Below, in pieces: positions 16,413 through 25,282 of a DNA stretch of 64,000 bases. The notes beneath the pieces were generated by a model. The model worked only from the letters and a program-made list of their open reading frames with translations, was not told where the DNA came from and searched no databases. Source of the DNA: Bacillota bacterium. Lineage in GTDB: Bacteria; Bacillota; Sulfobacillia; Sulfobacillales; Sulfobacillaceae. Both the position numbers and the translations under genes were made by a program. Position 1 is the first letter of the stretch; every line of letters starts with the position of its first letter. The stretch covers positions 1-64,000 of the forward strand of contig JAPNUR010000009.1 of assembly GCA_026627385.1 (NCBI GenBank). The letters are read 5' to 3'.

Positions 16413-17509
16413 CGATGGCCACCTGCCAGGCGCCATAAATCCCATTGCTGTAAGAGTAGCTCCCGCCGAGAAACGGTTAGCGGCTGAGATACCGAAGCCT
16501 GAGGAGTCTGGGAATGCCGCACAATAGCTGTTTTCCACCATTCCAGCTGATCCCATGACAAAGGCACACATTGCGCTTGTAGCTCAACTCCATCAAACGG
16601 TTTCGAGGGCGATTGGCTTAAAAGTGACAGTACACGCGCCATCACCGTTTTCTCATCACCTGCTGGTACCGCCCACGTACGTTCCCGTTGCTCGATGTTC
16701 CCGTCGCTAAACCAACTAAGGTGCAGCCGCCGAACCCCTTGACCGTGTTGTCGGCAATTTGCCGCCAGTTCTTGTGCCATGTCGCGCAAAATGTCGCCAA
16801 CACCAACATAGACAGGCCCATCAAAGCGCCGCACCACTGTTACTGGCTGTTTTGAGGCAGGCAAAGACCACCATTGCTCGCTTCGTGCCTGCTGGCGAAG
16901 GCGCGTCAACAATCCTGGAACATCTTGTACGCGTTGTAACCGCCGCTTATGCCATTCTTTCCGCACCTGAGCTGGTACGCCTTGGACATAAGACAGAGGC
17001 AAAAGCGGCCACACGCGTTCTTCCTCTTCCCTATTCAAAACATATGTTTTCCATAAATTTGAGGACCACTGGGTGACGTTCAGCCGGTCGCCATCTTCCA
17101 TAACCCACTGCGCCAGCCAAGGGTGAGAAGCTATTCCTGCCTCTAAACGCCATGCCCAACGAGGCACCACTGCGTTTACGAGTTGATCCCACTCAAGTTC
17201 CGAAAGACGCGGGCCTTCCCACCATCCCTGGCGCACGTCGCGCTGCTGGTATGATACGGCATATCGGTTTAACCATTCTTGCAAAGCCTGCCAGGTTTTT
17301 TGGTAATAGCGGGGCTGCCAGGGAATCCAAGCCGCCTTTGGATAACGCCATTTCATTTCGACCAATCGATCACCTGGGCGAATACCGCGGTCCCACCCCT
17401 CGCTGTCCACGTCAAAAACCACGTCATCGTGAAAGACCACAAAGGCCTTTACAGCGTCTGGAAATCCCTCCGATGAGATATGCCCTAGCTTCCAGTAAAT
17501 GATGGCCAT
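16409..17509 (-). CDS. ImuB-like inactive Y-family polymerase homologue
   Basis: A 366-aa protein with the outline of ImuB: an N-terminal Y-family-like domain (MAIIYWKLGHI ... GWDRGIRPGDRLVEMK, the GVRPGMxxxEA helix), a thumb-like region (LPLSYVQGVP), and a C-terminal domain ending in DLWRLAGG. The DxD catalytic residues of true Y-family polymerases are absent, as in known ImuB, which acts as an adaptor between DnaE2/ImuC and the clamp. It is shorter and more diverged than typical ImuB. I choose ATG 17509 (GTGAGG upstream) because ATG 17545 lies inside the promoter/LexA box. First gene of the operon; no ImuA is present. Confidence 0.75.
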   Translation of the reverse strand: MAIIYWKLGHISSEGFPDAVKAFVVFHDDVVFDVDSEGWDRGIRPGDRLVEMKWRYPKAAWIPWQPRYYQKTWQALQEWLNRYAVSYQQRDVRQGWWEGPRLSELEWDQLVNAVVPRWAWRLEAGIASHPWLAQWVMEDGDRLNVTQWSSNLWKTYVLNREEEERVWPLLPLSYVQGVPAQVRKEWHKRRLQRVQDVPGLLTRLRQQARSEQWWSLPASKQPVTVVRRFDGPVYVGVGDILRDMAQELAANCRQHGQGVRRLHLSWFSDGNIEQRERTWAVPAGDEKTVMARVLSLLSQSPSKPFDGVELQAQCVPLSWDQLEWWKTAIVRHSQTPQASVSQPLTVSRRELLLQQWDLWRLAGGHR

Positions 17510-17527
17510 TATCCTCACCCGCATTGT

Positions 17528-17539
17528 AAACATTTGTTC
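17528..17539 (-). promoter_or_regulatory. LexA/DinR-type SOS box
   Basis: The minus strand reads GAACAAATGTTT, matching the Gram-positive consensus GAAC-N4-GTTC at 7 of 8 defined positions. It lies 6 nt downstream of the -10 TATAAT (17551-17546), where repressor binding would block transcription of the ImuB-like/DnaE2 operon. Confidence 0.7.
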
Positions 17540-17545
17540 TCTCAC

Positions 17546-17574
17546 ATTATAAAAAAGCCTCCTGCCTTATGCAA
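17546..17574 (-). promoter_or_regulatory. Promoter of the mutasome operon
   Basis: On the minus strand TTGCAT (17574-17569), a 17-nt spacer and a perfect TATAAT (17551-17546). The -35 is weak (3/6). The promoter overlaps the terminator hairpin of the upstream gene. Confidence 0.6.
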
Positions 17575-17580
17575 GAGGCT
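17551..17580 (-). terminator. Terminator of the 65-aa gene
   Basis: On the minus strand AGCCTC (17580-17575) and GAGGCT (17561-17556), with an inner TGC/GCA pairing, form a hairpin followed by TTTTTT. It ends the transcript of the 17757-17954 gene and overlaps the mutasome promoter. Confidence 0.7.
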
Positions 17581-17756
17581 CGTATCTAAGAAAGTGCAAG
17601 TTCCTGATGTTACCACATGCGGGACGATTAGCTGCTCGTAGGCCCCCCGAAACCATTCACCGCACGCCGCATCGCTCTTATCGTCCCATGGCGCACGCGC
17701 TACTCGTCAGATATCAGACTGAAATTCACTATTTCCCCACAGGACCGAGTCTCTGG

Positions 17757-17954
17757 CTACAGTCTTCGAAAAACCTCCCGCGTCGCCTCGACCGCCGCCC
17801 TCACCCATTCTTGCCATTCCTCTTCTGTGACCAACTCGCTGCCGCGATAGTTAAATTGCTCAAGCCGGTCTCCGATTTCCGGGACAAATCCGCATAAATC
17901 GGCATAGGGAGCCAGTTGTTCCCCCGCCACCCCGAAGATGCTATAATGAAACAT
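17757..17954 (-). CDS. Small acidic hypothetical protein
   Basis: A 65-aa protein (MFHYSIFGVAGEQLAPYADL, then FVPEIGDRLEQFNYRGSELV, then TEEEWQEWVRAAVEATREVF). ATG 17954 is preceded by AAGGGAAGGGATAAA, and a terminator follows downstream. It is soluble, acidic, with a probable C-terminal helix. I do not recognise the family. It lies 29 nt after the enoyl-CoA hydratase stop, so it may be the last gene of the leucine operon. Confidence 0.6.
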   Translation of the reverse strand: MFHYSIFGVAGEQLAPYADLCGFVPEIGDRLEQFNYRGSELVTEEEWQEWVRAAVEATREVFRRL

Positions 17955-17983
17955 TTTATCCCTTCCCTATTGAGGCCCTGTCT

Positions 17984-18793
17984 CTAGCTCTCGGGTCCTC
18001 TTCCTTCTTGATCATCTGGGCGCTTGGATGGCCAGCGAGGGGCACGCTTTTCCTGAAATGCCGCCATGCCTTCTCGCGCATCCGCCGTCAAGGCTACCAG
18101 CGAAACCAAGTTTTTCAGTGCTTCTCTGGCTTCGTGGCTACCCATGTCGCGCGCCAACCGCCACCCTTCCTTGCCCATCCGAGCAATCACGGGGCTTCCG
18201 CGAGCAATTTCGTCCGCCAACTCTTGGGCTCCGATTAGCGCCTGTCCGGCCGGCACTACGCGATTGACCAGTCCCCACGATTCAGCCGTTCGTACGTCAA
18301 TTTGCCGCCCTGTCAAACTGAGCTCCAGGGTTCGCCGCGGCCCAATTAGACGCTCAATAGGGGCCGTCACTATCATCGGATATAGACCCACCTTCATTTC
18401 CGGCAAGCCAAACCGCGTGTCTTCTGCAGCCACCAAGAGATCCACGCTGGCAGCCAACCCCATCCCCCCAGCCAGGGTATAACCAAAGGCTGCACCAATT
18501 GTGGGTTGCGGCAGCTGCTCCAGTGCAGCCATGGCGCTAGTGATTAGGCCAAAATACACGCGCACCGCGGCCGGAGTCTCGAGTTGCTGGACCTCCGCCA
18601 GATCGGCTCCTGCACAAAATGCCCGATCACCCGTTGCGGTGAGAATCACAACCTCCACGTCGGGATTGCGCCCGAGCTTTTCCAATTCCTCAATCAGTAA
18701 GGTGAGGGTTTCGCGGTTCAACGCATTGAGCACTGATGGCCGGTTCAGCCGCACAATGCTTATCGCCCCCCACTCAACCTCGACGTTACTCAT
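17984..18793 (-). CDS. Enoyl-CoA hydratase/isomerase family (probable methylglutaconyl-CoA hydratase)
   Basis: A 269-aa crotonase-fold protein. AFCAGADL and the second oxyanion-hole segment (YTLAGGMGLAASVDLLVA) are intact; FGLPEMKVGLYP matches the family core, with the acidic residue in LPEMK at the usual position. The operon context (HMG-CoA lyase, carboxyltransferase, biotinyl carrier, acyl-CoA dehydrogenase) suggests it hydrates 3-methylglutaconyl-CoA to HMG-CoA in leucine catabolism; specificity is inferred. ATG 18793 overlaps the HMG-CoA lyase stop by 8 bp. Confidence 0.88.
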   Translation of the reverse strand: MSNVEVEWGAISIVRLNRPSVLNALNRETLTLLIEELEKLGRNPDVEVVILTATGDRAFCAGADLAEVQQLETPAAVRVYFGLITSAMAALEQLPQPTIGAAFGYTLAGGMGLAASVDLLVAAEDTRFGLPEMKVGLYPMIVTAPIERLIGPRRTLELSLTGRQIDVRTAESWGLVNRVVPAGQALIGAQELADEIARGSPVIARMGKEGWRLARDMGSHEAREALKNLVSLVALTADAREGMAAFQEKRAPRWPSKRPDDQEGRGPES

Positions 18794-19730
18794 TCAGCGT
18801 CCCTTCAATCCCGACTGGCACCATCCGCCCGCCGGCTTGATAAACTCGCGAAGGCACTGGGTGGCCAATGATCTCTTCTAGGAATCGCGTCACCCCTAAC
18901 AACCGTTCGAGATCAATTCCTGTCTTAATCCCCATTTCTTGCAAACAATATACCGCATCCTCGGTCGCCAGATTTCCCCCTGCACCTGGAGAAAACGGCG
19001 ATCCCCCGATCCCTCCTAACGCCGTTTCATAGCGGGTGCACCCAGCTAGCACACCAGCGAGTAGATTGGCCAGCGCTGTCCCGCGGTTATCATGAAAATG
19101 CAAGCTGAGGCGCACCATCGGGGCGTTAAGTTGGAATGAGCGCACCATTTCCGCCACCTGCAATGGATTCGCAACCCCGACTGTGTCGCCCAGGGTAATA
19201 TCGGCAATGCCCATGCTTTCCAAACGCACTGCTAAATCCAGCACCGCATTGACCGGCACCCGACCTTCGTAAGGACAACCAAACGCGGTGACAATGACCG
19301 CAGTCACGGGCACTCCGGCCTCCCGCGCCATAGCGCAAATACGGTGGAATCCGCCTAACGATTCCGAAATCGAACAATGCACATTTTTGTAATTGTGCGT
19401 TTCACTGGCGGAAACAAAGACGGTCAACTCGTCGGGCGCGGTCCTCAGTGCCCGCTCAGCCCCCTTGGGGTTCGGGACTAACACCGCATAATTCACGCCC
19501 GGCTTGCGTTCGATGCCCGCCATCACCGCCTCGGCGTCAGCCATTTGGGGCAGCCACTGAGGGCTGACAAATGACGTCACTTCAATGCGGGAAACACCCG
19601 CGGCTGTTAATTGATCAACCAATCGTATTCGCTCCGGCACGGGGACGACGCGTGGCTCAGCTTGCAAGCCATCGCGCGGCGCCACTTCCCGGATGTACAC
19701 CTCCTCGGGCAAGTCGACTCGCTCAAACAT
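18786..19730 (-). CDS. Hydroxymethylglutaryl-CoA lyase
   Basis: A 314-aa TIM-barrel lyase of the DRE family that splits HMG-CoA into acetyl-CoA and acetoacetate. The opening IREVAPRDGLQAEP carries the metal/catalytic RDG(L)Q; LSLHFHDNRGTALAN holds the HxH ligands, and GGIGGSPFSPGAGGNLATED matches the family's C-terminal loop with GNLATED. The usual loop cysteine (GCP/GGCP) has Ser at this point (GGSPFSPGA), while GCPYEG is conserved earlier. ATG 19730 has GGAGGGTG upstream; the ORF extends to 19748. It sits between mccB-like and the hydratase, fitting the leucine pathway. Confidence 0.9.
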   Translation of the reverse strand: MFERVDLPEEVYIREVAPRDGLQAEPRVVPVPERIRLVDQLTAAGVSRIEVTSFVSPQWLPQMADAEAVMAGIERKPGVNYAVLVPNPKGAERALRTAPDELTVFVSASETHNYKNVHCSISESLGGFHRICAMAREAGVPVTAVIVTAFGCPYEGRVPVNAVLDLAVRLESMGIADITLGDTVGVANPLQVAEMVRSFQLNAPMVRLSLHFHDNRGTALANLLAGVLAGCTRYETALGGIGGSPFSPGAGGNLATEDAVYCLQEMGIKTGIDLERLLGVTRFLEEIIGHPVPSRVYQAGGRMVPVGIEGTLNE

Positions 19731-19763
19731 TACACACCCTCCTTCCACCTTCCGTCCTTTCCT

Positions 19764-21284
19764 CTATACCGGTGCAACGGGATGGCGCCGGTCGCTGAAA
19801 GCCCGCGTTTTCCCTTGGTACAACGCTAAACGGCGAATACACTCGCTTCGCAAGGCCGCGGGCTCGATCACCTCGTCCACCACCAACTCCGCTGCCAATC
19901 GTCGGATATCGATGTCGTCTTGATAGATCTCGCGCTGTTGGCGGATAAAGTCTTGACGTTCTTGTCCCTGCAACTCCTGGATGCGATGGTAATGTACCGC
20001 GTTGACCGCAGCTTCTGGCCCCATCACCGCAATTTGCGCGGTCGGCAAGGCCAACGTGGCATCAGCACCAAAGGCAGGCCCAGCCATCGCGTACAACCCA
20101 GCGCCGTACGCTTTGCGAACAATCACGCTGATTTTGGGCACGGTCGCCTCCGATACGGCCGCAATCATTTTGGCTCCGTGGCGAATAATGCCTTGGCGTT
20201 CAACCTGGCTGCCAATCATAAAACCGGGCACGTCTGCCAAAAAAATGAGGGGCAGGTTAAAGGCGTCGCACAAGGTGACAAAGCGGGCTCCTTTGTCAGC
20301 ACTGTCGACAAAGAGCACCCCGCCCTTTACCTTGGGTTGATTAGCCACAATGCCCACCGGATTTCCGTCCAGTCGAGCCAGTCCAGTAATCAACTCGGGA
20401 GCAAATAAGGGTTTGATGGGAAACCAGCTGCCGTCATCAATAAGCCGCTCAATGACTTGCATCATATCAAAAGGCACATTTTGATTGGCGGGAATGACGC
20501 CCGTCCAGTCTCCCACACGCGGTAACGCGCTGGCCGCCCGAGGAGGACGATCTCCATAGTAGCTGGGGAAGTAACTCAGATACTGTCTTCCCCAGCGAAT
20601 CGCCTCACCTTCGTCCGAGGCCAAGAGATCTCCCACGCCACTCACGGTGCAGTGCATTCGCGCGCCGCCCATTTCCTCCAGCGTGACGCGTTCGCCAATG
20701 ACCATTTCCGCCATGCGCGGAGAGCCAAGATACATGGAGGCGTTATGCTCAACCATGATGACCACGTCCGCAAACGCCGGAATATAGGCACCACCAGCCG
20801 CCGAAGGACCGAATAACAGGCAAATTTGCGGGACGCGCCCCGACAACTTCACTTGGTTGTAAAAAATTCGTCCAGCTCCTCGGCGCCCTGGAAACATCGC
20901 CACCTGATCGGTAATGCGCGCCCCTGCGGAATCGACCAGGTAAAACATAGGGCATTGAAGGTCATAGGCCTTTTCTTGGATGCGTAAAATCTTTTCCACC
21001 GTGCGGACTCCCCAAGAGCCTGCCTTCACGGTGGGATCGTTGGCCATGACCGCAACCGGACGACCCTCGATCCGTCCTAGGCCCGTGACCACGCCATCTG
21101 CCGCAAGTTCGGGCTCGAGGTTTTCCGCGAGTAATCCATCCTCCACCCAACTGTCAGGATCCAGCAAGCGAGCTAAGCGCTCGCGAACAGGCCACTTCCT
21201 TTGCGACGCCAGCCGTTCGCGGTATTTCGCCGGCCCCCCCTGCTGAACGCGTGCGCGAAGCGCCTTCAGTTCCTCCTCTGTCAA
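19764..21284 (-). CDS. Acyl-CoA carboxylase carboxyltransferase (beta) subunit, methylcrotonyl-CoA type
   Basis: A 506-aa carboxyltransferase that moves the carboxyl group from carboxybiotin to an acyl-CoA. Both crotonase-like halves are present: the N-half has VDSAGARITDQ and GPSAAGGAYIPAFADVVIMV; the C-half has FVDSADKGARFVTLCDAFNLP, DVPGFMIG and KAYGAGLYAM. The context with HMG-CoA lyase favours 3-methylcrotonyl-CoA, but propionyl- or geranyl-CoA cannot be excluded. The start appears to be TTG 21284 (MTEEELKALRARV), with GGACGCGGGG upstream; it begins 15 nt after the biotinyl carrier stop. Confidence 0.88.
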   Translation of the reverse strand: MTEEELKALRARVQQGGPAKYRERLASQRKWPVRERLARLLDPDSWVEDGLLAENLEPELAADGVVTGLGRIEGRPVAVMANDPTVKAGSWGVRTVEKILRIQEKAYDLQCPMFYLVDSAGARITDQVAMFPGRRGAGRIFYNQVKLSGRVPQICLLFGPSAAGGAYIPAFADVVIMVEHNASMYLGSPRMAEMVIGERVTLEEMGGARMHCTVSGVGDLLASDEGEAIRWGRQYLSYFPSYYGDRPPRAASALPRVGDWTGVIPANQNVPFDMMQVIERLIDDGSWFPIKPLFAPELITGLARLDGNPVGIVANQPKVKGGVLFVDSADKGARFVTLCDAFNLPLIFLADVPGFMIGSQVERQGIIRHGAKMIAAVSEATVPKISVIVRKAYGAGLYAMAGPAFGADATLALPTAQIAVMGPEAAVNAVHYHRIQELQGQERQDFIRQQREIYQDDIDIRRLAAELVVDEVIEPAALRSECIRRLALYQGKTRAFSDRRHPVAPV

Positions 21285-21299
21285 TGCCCCGCGTCCTTT

Positions 21300-21512
21300 C
21301 TACTCCACAATCACCAAGGGGTCGCCTTCGTTCACAAAATCCCCTTCTCGCACCGACACTTCTTGCACGATGCCGTCCGCCTCGGTCTCCACGGGAATCT
21401 CCATCTTCATGGACTCCATGATGACCACCGCTTCACCGGCCTTCACCCTATCGCCCGGTTTTACCAACACCTTAAACACAGTGCCCGCTAAGCTAGCAAC
21501 AATGGCTTGCAT
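21300..21512 (-). CDS. Stand-alone biotinyl carrier protein
   Basis: A 70-aa biotinyl/lipoyl domain with the biotin-attachment motif ESMKMEIP (Lys36), flanked by the usual hairpin repeats (GDRVKAGEAVVIM and EGDFVNEGDPLVIVE). It carries biotin between a biotin carboxylase and the carboxyltransferase encoded next. ATG 21512 follows GAGAGGAG; the longer ORF to 21638 is unsupported. In most leucine operons this domain is fused to the C-terminus of the biotin carboxylase; here it stands alone and no biotin carboxylase is encoded nearby. Confidence 0.9.
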   Translation of the reverse strand: MQAIVASLAGTVFKVLVKPGDRVKAGEAVVIMESMKMEIPVETEADGIVQEVSVREGDFVNEGDPLVIVE

Positions 21513-21544
21513 CCCTGGACTCCTCTCTTCTCTTCTGTAGACTG

Positions 21545-22165
21545 TTACACGACGCGGAACCAGCCCTCCTCTGCTCGAAGCGGCTGAATAACCCCCCCTT
21601 CCCAGAAACCGTCCGCCACTTGGACTCCCCGGACCCATACCGCTTGACCTTGGCGCCTAATGTCCAGACCCGGCGCAGCCTCCCATTCGTCGTCAACATG
21701 ACCCTTCGCATCAATGCGCGCGAGCGGCCCCAACACGCCCGGATGAAACAGCACCAAATCGCCGCCCGCATCCATTACGTCTAATCCGCTGAACCCCACC
21801 GGGGCCCGAAAACCAGGCGTGCCAAAAGATAGTCCGTTGTAAAACGAAACATGCCACGCCTCATAAAACATCGTGCCTAACCCTAACTGCTGCCACGCAT
21901 AGTAGCCAGCGTTCACCGCCTGAAAGGAAAACGCCAGCAACCGGCCGGTTCGGCTGGGGCCAATCAGCGCGGGCGGGCCCAGCGCCACCAAAGGTTCGTC
22001 TACCAGCGGGAGACGGGGGGACTGCGCCGCCGGTGCGACAATTCCATAAGGGAGAAACCAGTCCACCCGGTAGCACAAATGGTCACGCCATCCTTCAAGG
22101 CGCTCACTCCACGCGCGCGGGCATTGCGCCACTCCTAGGCTCCGCGCGAACCAGCTTCTGCTCAC
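21545..22165 (-). CDS. Uncharacterised 206-aa protein in the leucine operon
   Basis: I do not recognise this protein. It occupies the place where a biotin carboxylase gene would be expected. Its GTG overlaps the acyl-CoA dehydrogenase stop in a GTGA, so it is a genuine operon member. It is rich in Trp, Gly and Pro with no membrane segments or signal peptide. The C-terminal half ([20 protein letters not shown] ... [20 protein letters not shown]) looks like a small beta-barrel. A link to carboxylase assembly is possible but is inference from position only. Confidence 0.6.
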   Translation of the reverse strand: MSRSWFARSLGVAQCPRAWSERLEGWRDHLCYRVDWFLPYGIVAPAAQSPRLPLVDEPLVALGPPALIGPSRTGRLLAFSFQAVNAGYYAWQQLGLGTMFYEAWHVSFYNGLSFGTPGFRAPVGFSGLDVMDAGGDLVLFHPGVLGPLARIDAKGHVDDEWEAAPGLDIRRQGQAVWVRGVQVADGFWEGGVIQPLRAEEGWFRVV

Positions 22166-23307
22166 GACCCGCTATCAAGGCCCAATTGTCGGGCAATCAC
22201 GAGACGCTGAATTTCCGACGTGCCTTCCCCAATTTCCAACAGTTTGGCATCCCGAAGGTACCGTTCCACCGGATAGTCTTTCATGTATCCTGCACCGCCA
22301 TGAATTTGCACTGCCTGCGTGGCTGCCCGCATCGCCGTTTCAGACGCAAACAATTTAGCCATGGCGGCTTCTTTGGCATAGGGGCGGTGCTGATCTTTCA
22401 GCCAAGCGGCCTTCAAGACCATGGTCCGCGCCAGCTCAACCTCCATCGCCATATCGGCTATTTTAAATTGGATGGCCTGAAAACGGGAAATGGCTTGGCC
22501 AAATTGGCGTCGCTGGGTCGCGTACGCGATGGACGCCTCTAACGCCGCCTGTGCAATGCCGACGCCCAGTGCCCCGATGCTGATACGACCGCCGTCTAAA
22601 ATGTCCAAAAACTGGCGCAACCCCTTGCCTTCTTCCCCCAACACATGATCGTCAGGCACGCGCACATCGTCGTAGTGAATCTCACAAGTTTCCGACGACC
22701 GCATGCCTAATTTGTCGTACGCGCACCGCACCGTAAGGCCGCCCACGTCTCGCGGCACAATAAACGCGGTAATGCGGCGATGCTCGGTTGAAGTGCGGGC
22801 CGTAGTCACGATATACCCGGCGTGGCCGGCGTTGGTGATGTAACATTTTTCTCCCCGGATGACCCAAGCGCCGTCTTCATGCACGGCCATCGTTTGCGTG
22901 TTGCCCGCATCGGACCCCGCTTCCGGTTCGGTTAACCCAAACGCCGCCAAATACGATCCTTGCACAGCAGGGACTAGGTACCGAGCCTTTTGCTCTGCCG
23001 TGCCGAACCGATCGACTGGCGAACAGCCTAAAGACACGTGAGCGGCGTATCCCAAACCCAACGAGGCATCGACGCGGCTAACCTCCTCCACGGCTAAGGC
23101 ATACCCCACCGTGCTGCCTCCGCTGCCACCCCATTCATCCGCAAACGGGATTCCGAAAAACCCCAGCTTCCCCATTTCGCGCATCAATTCCATTGGAAAC
23201 ACACCATCGCGATCGCGCTCGCGAACGCCCGGCGCCACCACCTGTTCGGCAAAATCCCGTACGGTCCTGCGGATAAGCTCTTCGTCCGTTCCCCAATCAA
23301 AATTCAT
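22162..23307 (-). CDS. Acyl-CoA dehydrogenase (branched/short-chain type)
   Basis: A 381-aa FAD enzyme oxidising acyl-CoA to enoyl-CoA. FAD and substrate motifs are visible: [68 protein letters not shown] and [16 protein letters not shown]. The glutamate in IGEGTSEIQ is the catalytic base of short-chain and 2-methyl-branched enzymes. Isovaleryl-CoA dehydrogenases carry theirs elsewhere and have Gly/Ala here. Placement first in a leucine operon suggests isovaleryl-CoA, but the residue pattern favours a related short or branched substrate. ATG 23307 has GGGGGG upstream; ORF continues to 23361. Confidence 0.9.
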   Translation of the reverse strand: MNFDWGTDEELIRRTVRDFAEQVVAPGVRERDRDGVFPMELMREMGKLGFFGIPFADEWGGSGGSTVGYALAVEEVSRVDASLGLGYAAHVSLGCSPVDRFGTAEQKARYLVPAVQGSYLAAFGLTEPEAGSDAGNTQTMAVHEDGAWVIRGEKCYITNAGHAGYIVTTARTSTEHRRITAFIVPRDVGGLTVRCAYDKLGMRSSETCEIHYDDVRVPDDHVLGEEGKGLRQFLDILDGGRISIGALGVGIAQAALEASIAYATQRRQFGQAISRFQAIQFKIADMAMEVELARTMVLKAAWLKDQHRPYAKEAAMAKLFASETAMRAATQAVQIHGGAGYMKDYPVERYLRDAKLLEIGEGTSEIQRLVIARQLGLDSGS

Positions 23308-23386
23308 GAAATCCCCCCATAAACCGGGTGTCATCAGTGTTCCATGTTCTATTATGAGCATTCGGAAATTGTGGCGCTTGTCGGTA

Positions 23387-23415
23387 TTGATTCCCTGTAT
23401 ATGCTACCATCTAAT
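23387..23415 (+). promoter_or_regulatory. Putative panB-panE promoter
   Basis: TTGATT (23387-23392), 17-nt spacer, TCTAAT (23410-23415), about 55 bp upstream of panB. Each box is a 4/6 or 5/6 match. Confidence 0.45.
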
Positions 23416-23470
23416 CCAAAGGAGGGAAAGCAACCTATTTCGCGTCTCATGGCACGAACAAGGAGGATTT

Positions 23471-24328
23471 ATGAGCGAACGAATGACGGCCCAATCACTG
23501 AAGGGGGCCAAGGGCCAGACCCCGCTGGTGTGGATTACGGCATATGACTATACGGCGGCCCGTTTAGCTGAAGAAGCTGGGGTGGATGTGATTTTAGTTG
23601 GGGATTCTGTCGGCACAACCCTCATGGGCTATCCGTCCACGATTCCGGTCACACTGGACAACATGATCTATCACGCCACGTTAGTGCGCCGCGGCGCGCC
23701 CAATACCATGATGGTGGTCGACTTGCCGTTTTTAACCTACACGAACGCCCGAGATGCCCTCGCCAATGCGGGCCGCATCATGCAAGAAACGCTCGCCGAG
23801 GCTGTCAAGCTGGAAGGCGGGCGGCGGGTGCTGGAGGCCGTGGAGGCCCTTGTCCGCCATGACATCCCGGTTGTCGGGCACCTGGGCCTGACCCCCCAAA
23901 GTCTTCATACCATGGGCGGCTATCGCGTGCAAGCGCGGACGCACGACAGCATTCAGGCACTGGTCGAGGACGCGCGCGCTTTAACCGAGGCGGGCATCTC
24001 TGCTCTGGTGTTGGAAGGCATTCCTGACCGCGTGGCGGCTTATGTGACCCAGGAGGTTCACGTCCCCACCATCGGCATCGGCGCCGGCAACCAAACAGAC
24101 GGACAAGTGTTAGTGTTTCACGACTGCATCGGCCTCTCAGCCCATTTGCCCAAATTTGCGAAGCCGTTTGCCGATGTGCGCACCGCAACTCTAGAAGGAC
24201 TGAGGCGCTATCGCCGCGAAGTGCAAACCCGCGCGTTTCCCGACGATGAACACAGTTACCACGTGACAGACAAGGAGTGGCAAGCGTTTTGGAGCGAAGT
24301 CGAGCGCCGCTCTCCGTCGCCATCCTAG
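23471..24328 (+). CDS. panB: 3-methyl-2-oxobutanoate hydroxymethyltransferase
   Basis: Transfers a hydroxymethyl group from methylene-THF to alpha-ketoisovalerate, giving ketopantoate, the first committed step of pantothenate/CoA synthesis. The 285-aa protein has the family motifs ITAYDYTAARLAEEAGVD, VGDSVG, VDLPF, KLEGG, GHLGLTPQS, LEGIP and IGIGAGNQTDGQVLVFHD, including Asp/Glu metal ligands and the catalytic Glu. ATG 23471 is preceded by AGGAGG (23461-23466); the ORF is open back to 23111, in shadow of the divergent gene. It overlaps panE, forming a two-gene operon. Confidence 0.95.
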   Translation: MSERMTAQSLKGAKGQTPLVWITAYDYTAARLAEEAGVDVILVGDSVGTTLMGYPSTIPVTLDNMIYHATLVRRGAPNTMMVVDLPFLTYTNARDALANAGRIMQETLAEAVKLEGGRRVLEAVEALVRHDIPVVGHLGLTPQSLHTMGGYRVQARTHDSIQALVEDARALTEAGISALVLEGIPDRVAAYVTQEVHVPTIGIGAGNQTDGQVLVFHDCIGLSAHLPKFAKPFADVRTATLEGLRRYRREVQTRAFPDDEHSYHVTDKEWQAFWSEVERRSPSPS

Positions 24329-25197
24329 GCACAGGAGCTATGGGCCGATACTGGGCTTATCGTCTCAGGGCTGTTCATCCCTGGGTGATTGGCACGGTTC
24401 CGCCCCCTTATGAGATTTTCGACGGGCACACCAAAGTTGTCCTCGTCCCCCGCTATTACCCCTGGCACGAATCGCCGCCGGCTGCGCCCGACGTGGTGCT
24501 GCTGGCCGTGAAATGGCGCCAATTGCAAACCGCGGCTAATTGGATACGGCGTCATGCGGCGGATAGCATCCTTGTGTCCCTGATGAACGGCATGGGGCAA
24601 GAGGAGGCGCTCAGGCCGCTCGACCACGCGATCCTCCTTTGCGGCACGACCACGGCCGCCGCGACGCGTGATGATCGCGAGGCGCATACGATTCGGGTGC
24701 AAAGTCATGGGCTAACCTTTGTCCCTGCCATTCCCGAACATGAAGGGGTGCAAGCCTTGGCGACACTCAGCCAGGCGCACCGCTGGGCATGGGCTTGGGT
24801 GTCCACCGCGGACATCCTTCAAAGGCGCTGGGTGAAACTTCTCCAAAATAGCGTCATCAATCCCCTGACGGCCCTCGCGGATTGCCCCAATGGCGAGGTC
24901 ATCCGCCATCCGATTTGGCGCCTCGCGACTCCCCTGCTGACCGAAGGCATGCAGGTCGCCGCTCGCCAGCACGTGCCGCTACCCGATGACTTATTTCCCT
25001 CCATCGTCACGTTAGCCGAAAATACGGCGGCAAATCTCTCCTCGATGCTTCAGGATGTCCGCGCCGGTGAAATCACGGAAATTGAGGCTATTAATGGCTA
25101 CCTGGTTCGAACAGCCGATGCCGCGCAAATCCCCGTGCCGACCCATCGGGCCATTGTTCACTTAATTCATGGTCTAGAACCTCAGGTGACGTCATAA
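24289..25197 (+). CDS. panE: 2-dehydropantoate 2-reductase
   Basis: Reduces ketopantoate to pantoate with NADPH, the step after PanB. Of 302 aa, the N-terminal Rossmann motif is VAILGTGAMGRYWAYRL, followed by SLMNGMGQEE and the catalytic helix with Lys in WVKLLQNSVINPLTAL. The C-terminal helical domain (SSMLQDVRAGEITEIEAING) carries the conserved SMxxDxxxGxxTExxxxNG pattern. It overlaps panB by 40 bp. TTG 24289 has AAGGAG 11 nt upstream; GTG 24277 is an alternative without room for a ribosome site. Confidence 0.9.
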   Translation: MERSRAPLSVAILGTGAMGRYWAYRLRAVHPWVIGTVPPPYEIFDGHTKVVLVPRYYPWHESPPAAPDVVLLAVKWRQLQTAANWIRRHAADSILVSLMNGMGQEEALRPLDHAILLCGTTTAAATRDDREAHTIRVQSHGLTFVPAIPEHEGVQALATLSQAHRWAWAWVSTADILQRRWVKLLQNSVINPLTALADCPNGEVIRHPIWRLATPLLTEGMQVAARQHVPLPDDLFPSIVTLAENTAANLSSMLQDVRAGEITEIEAINGYLVRTADAAQIPVPTHRAIVHLIHGLEPQVTS

Positions 25198-25282
25198 ACC
25201 CACGTCTGAAAAGATGAGTCCGACTTCGCATCCTCCTGCCCGTATCGGCGTTCGATCTAAAAACGGTCACCCCTTCTCCGGG

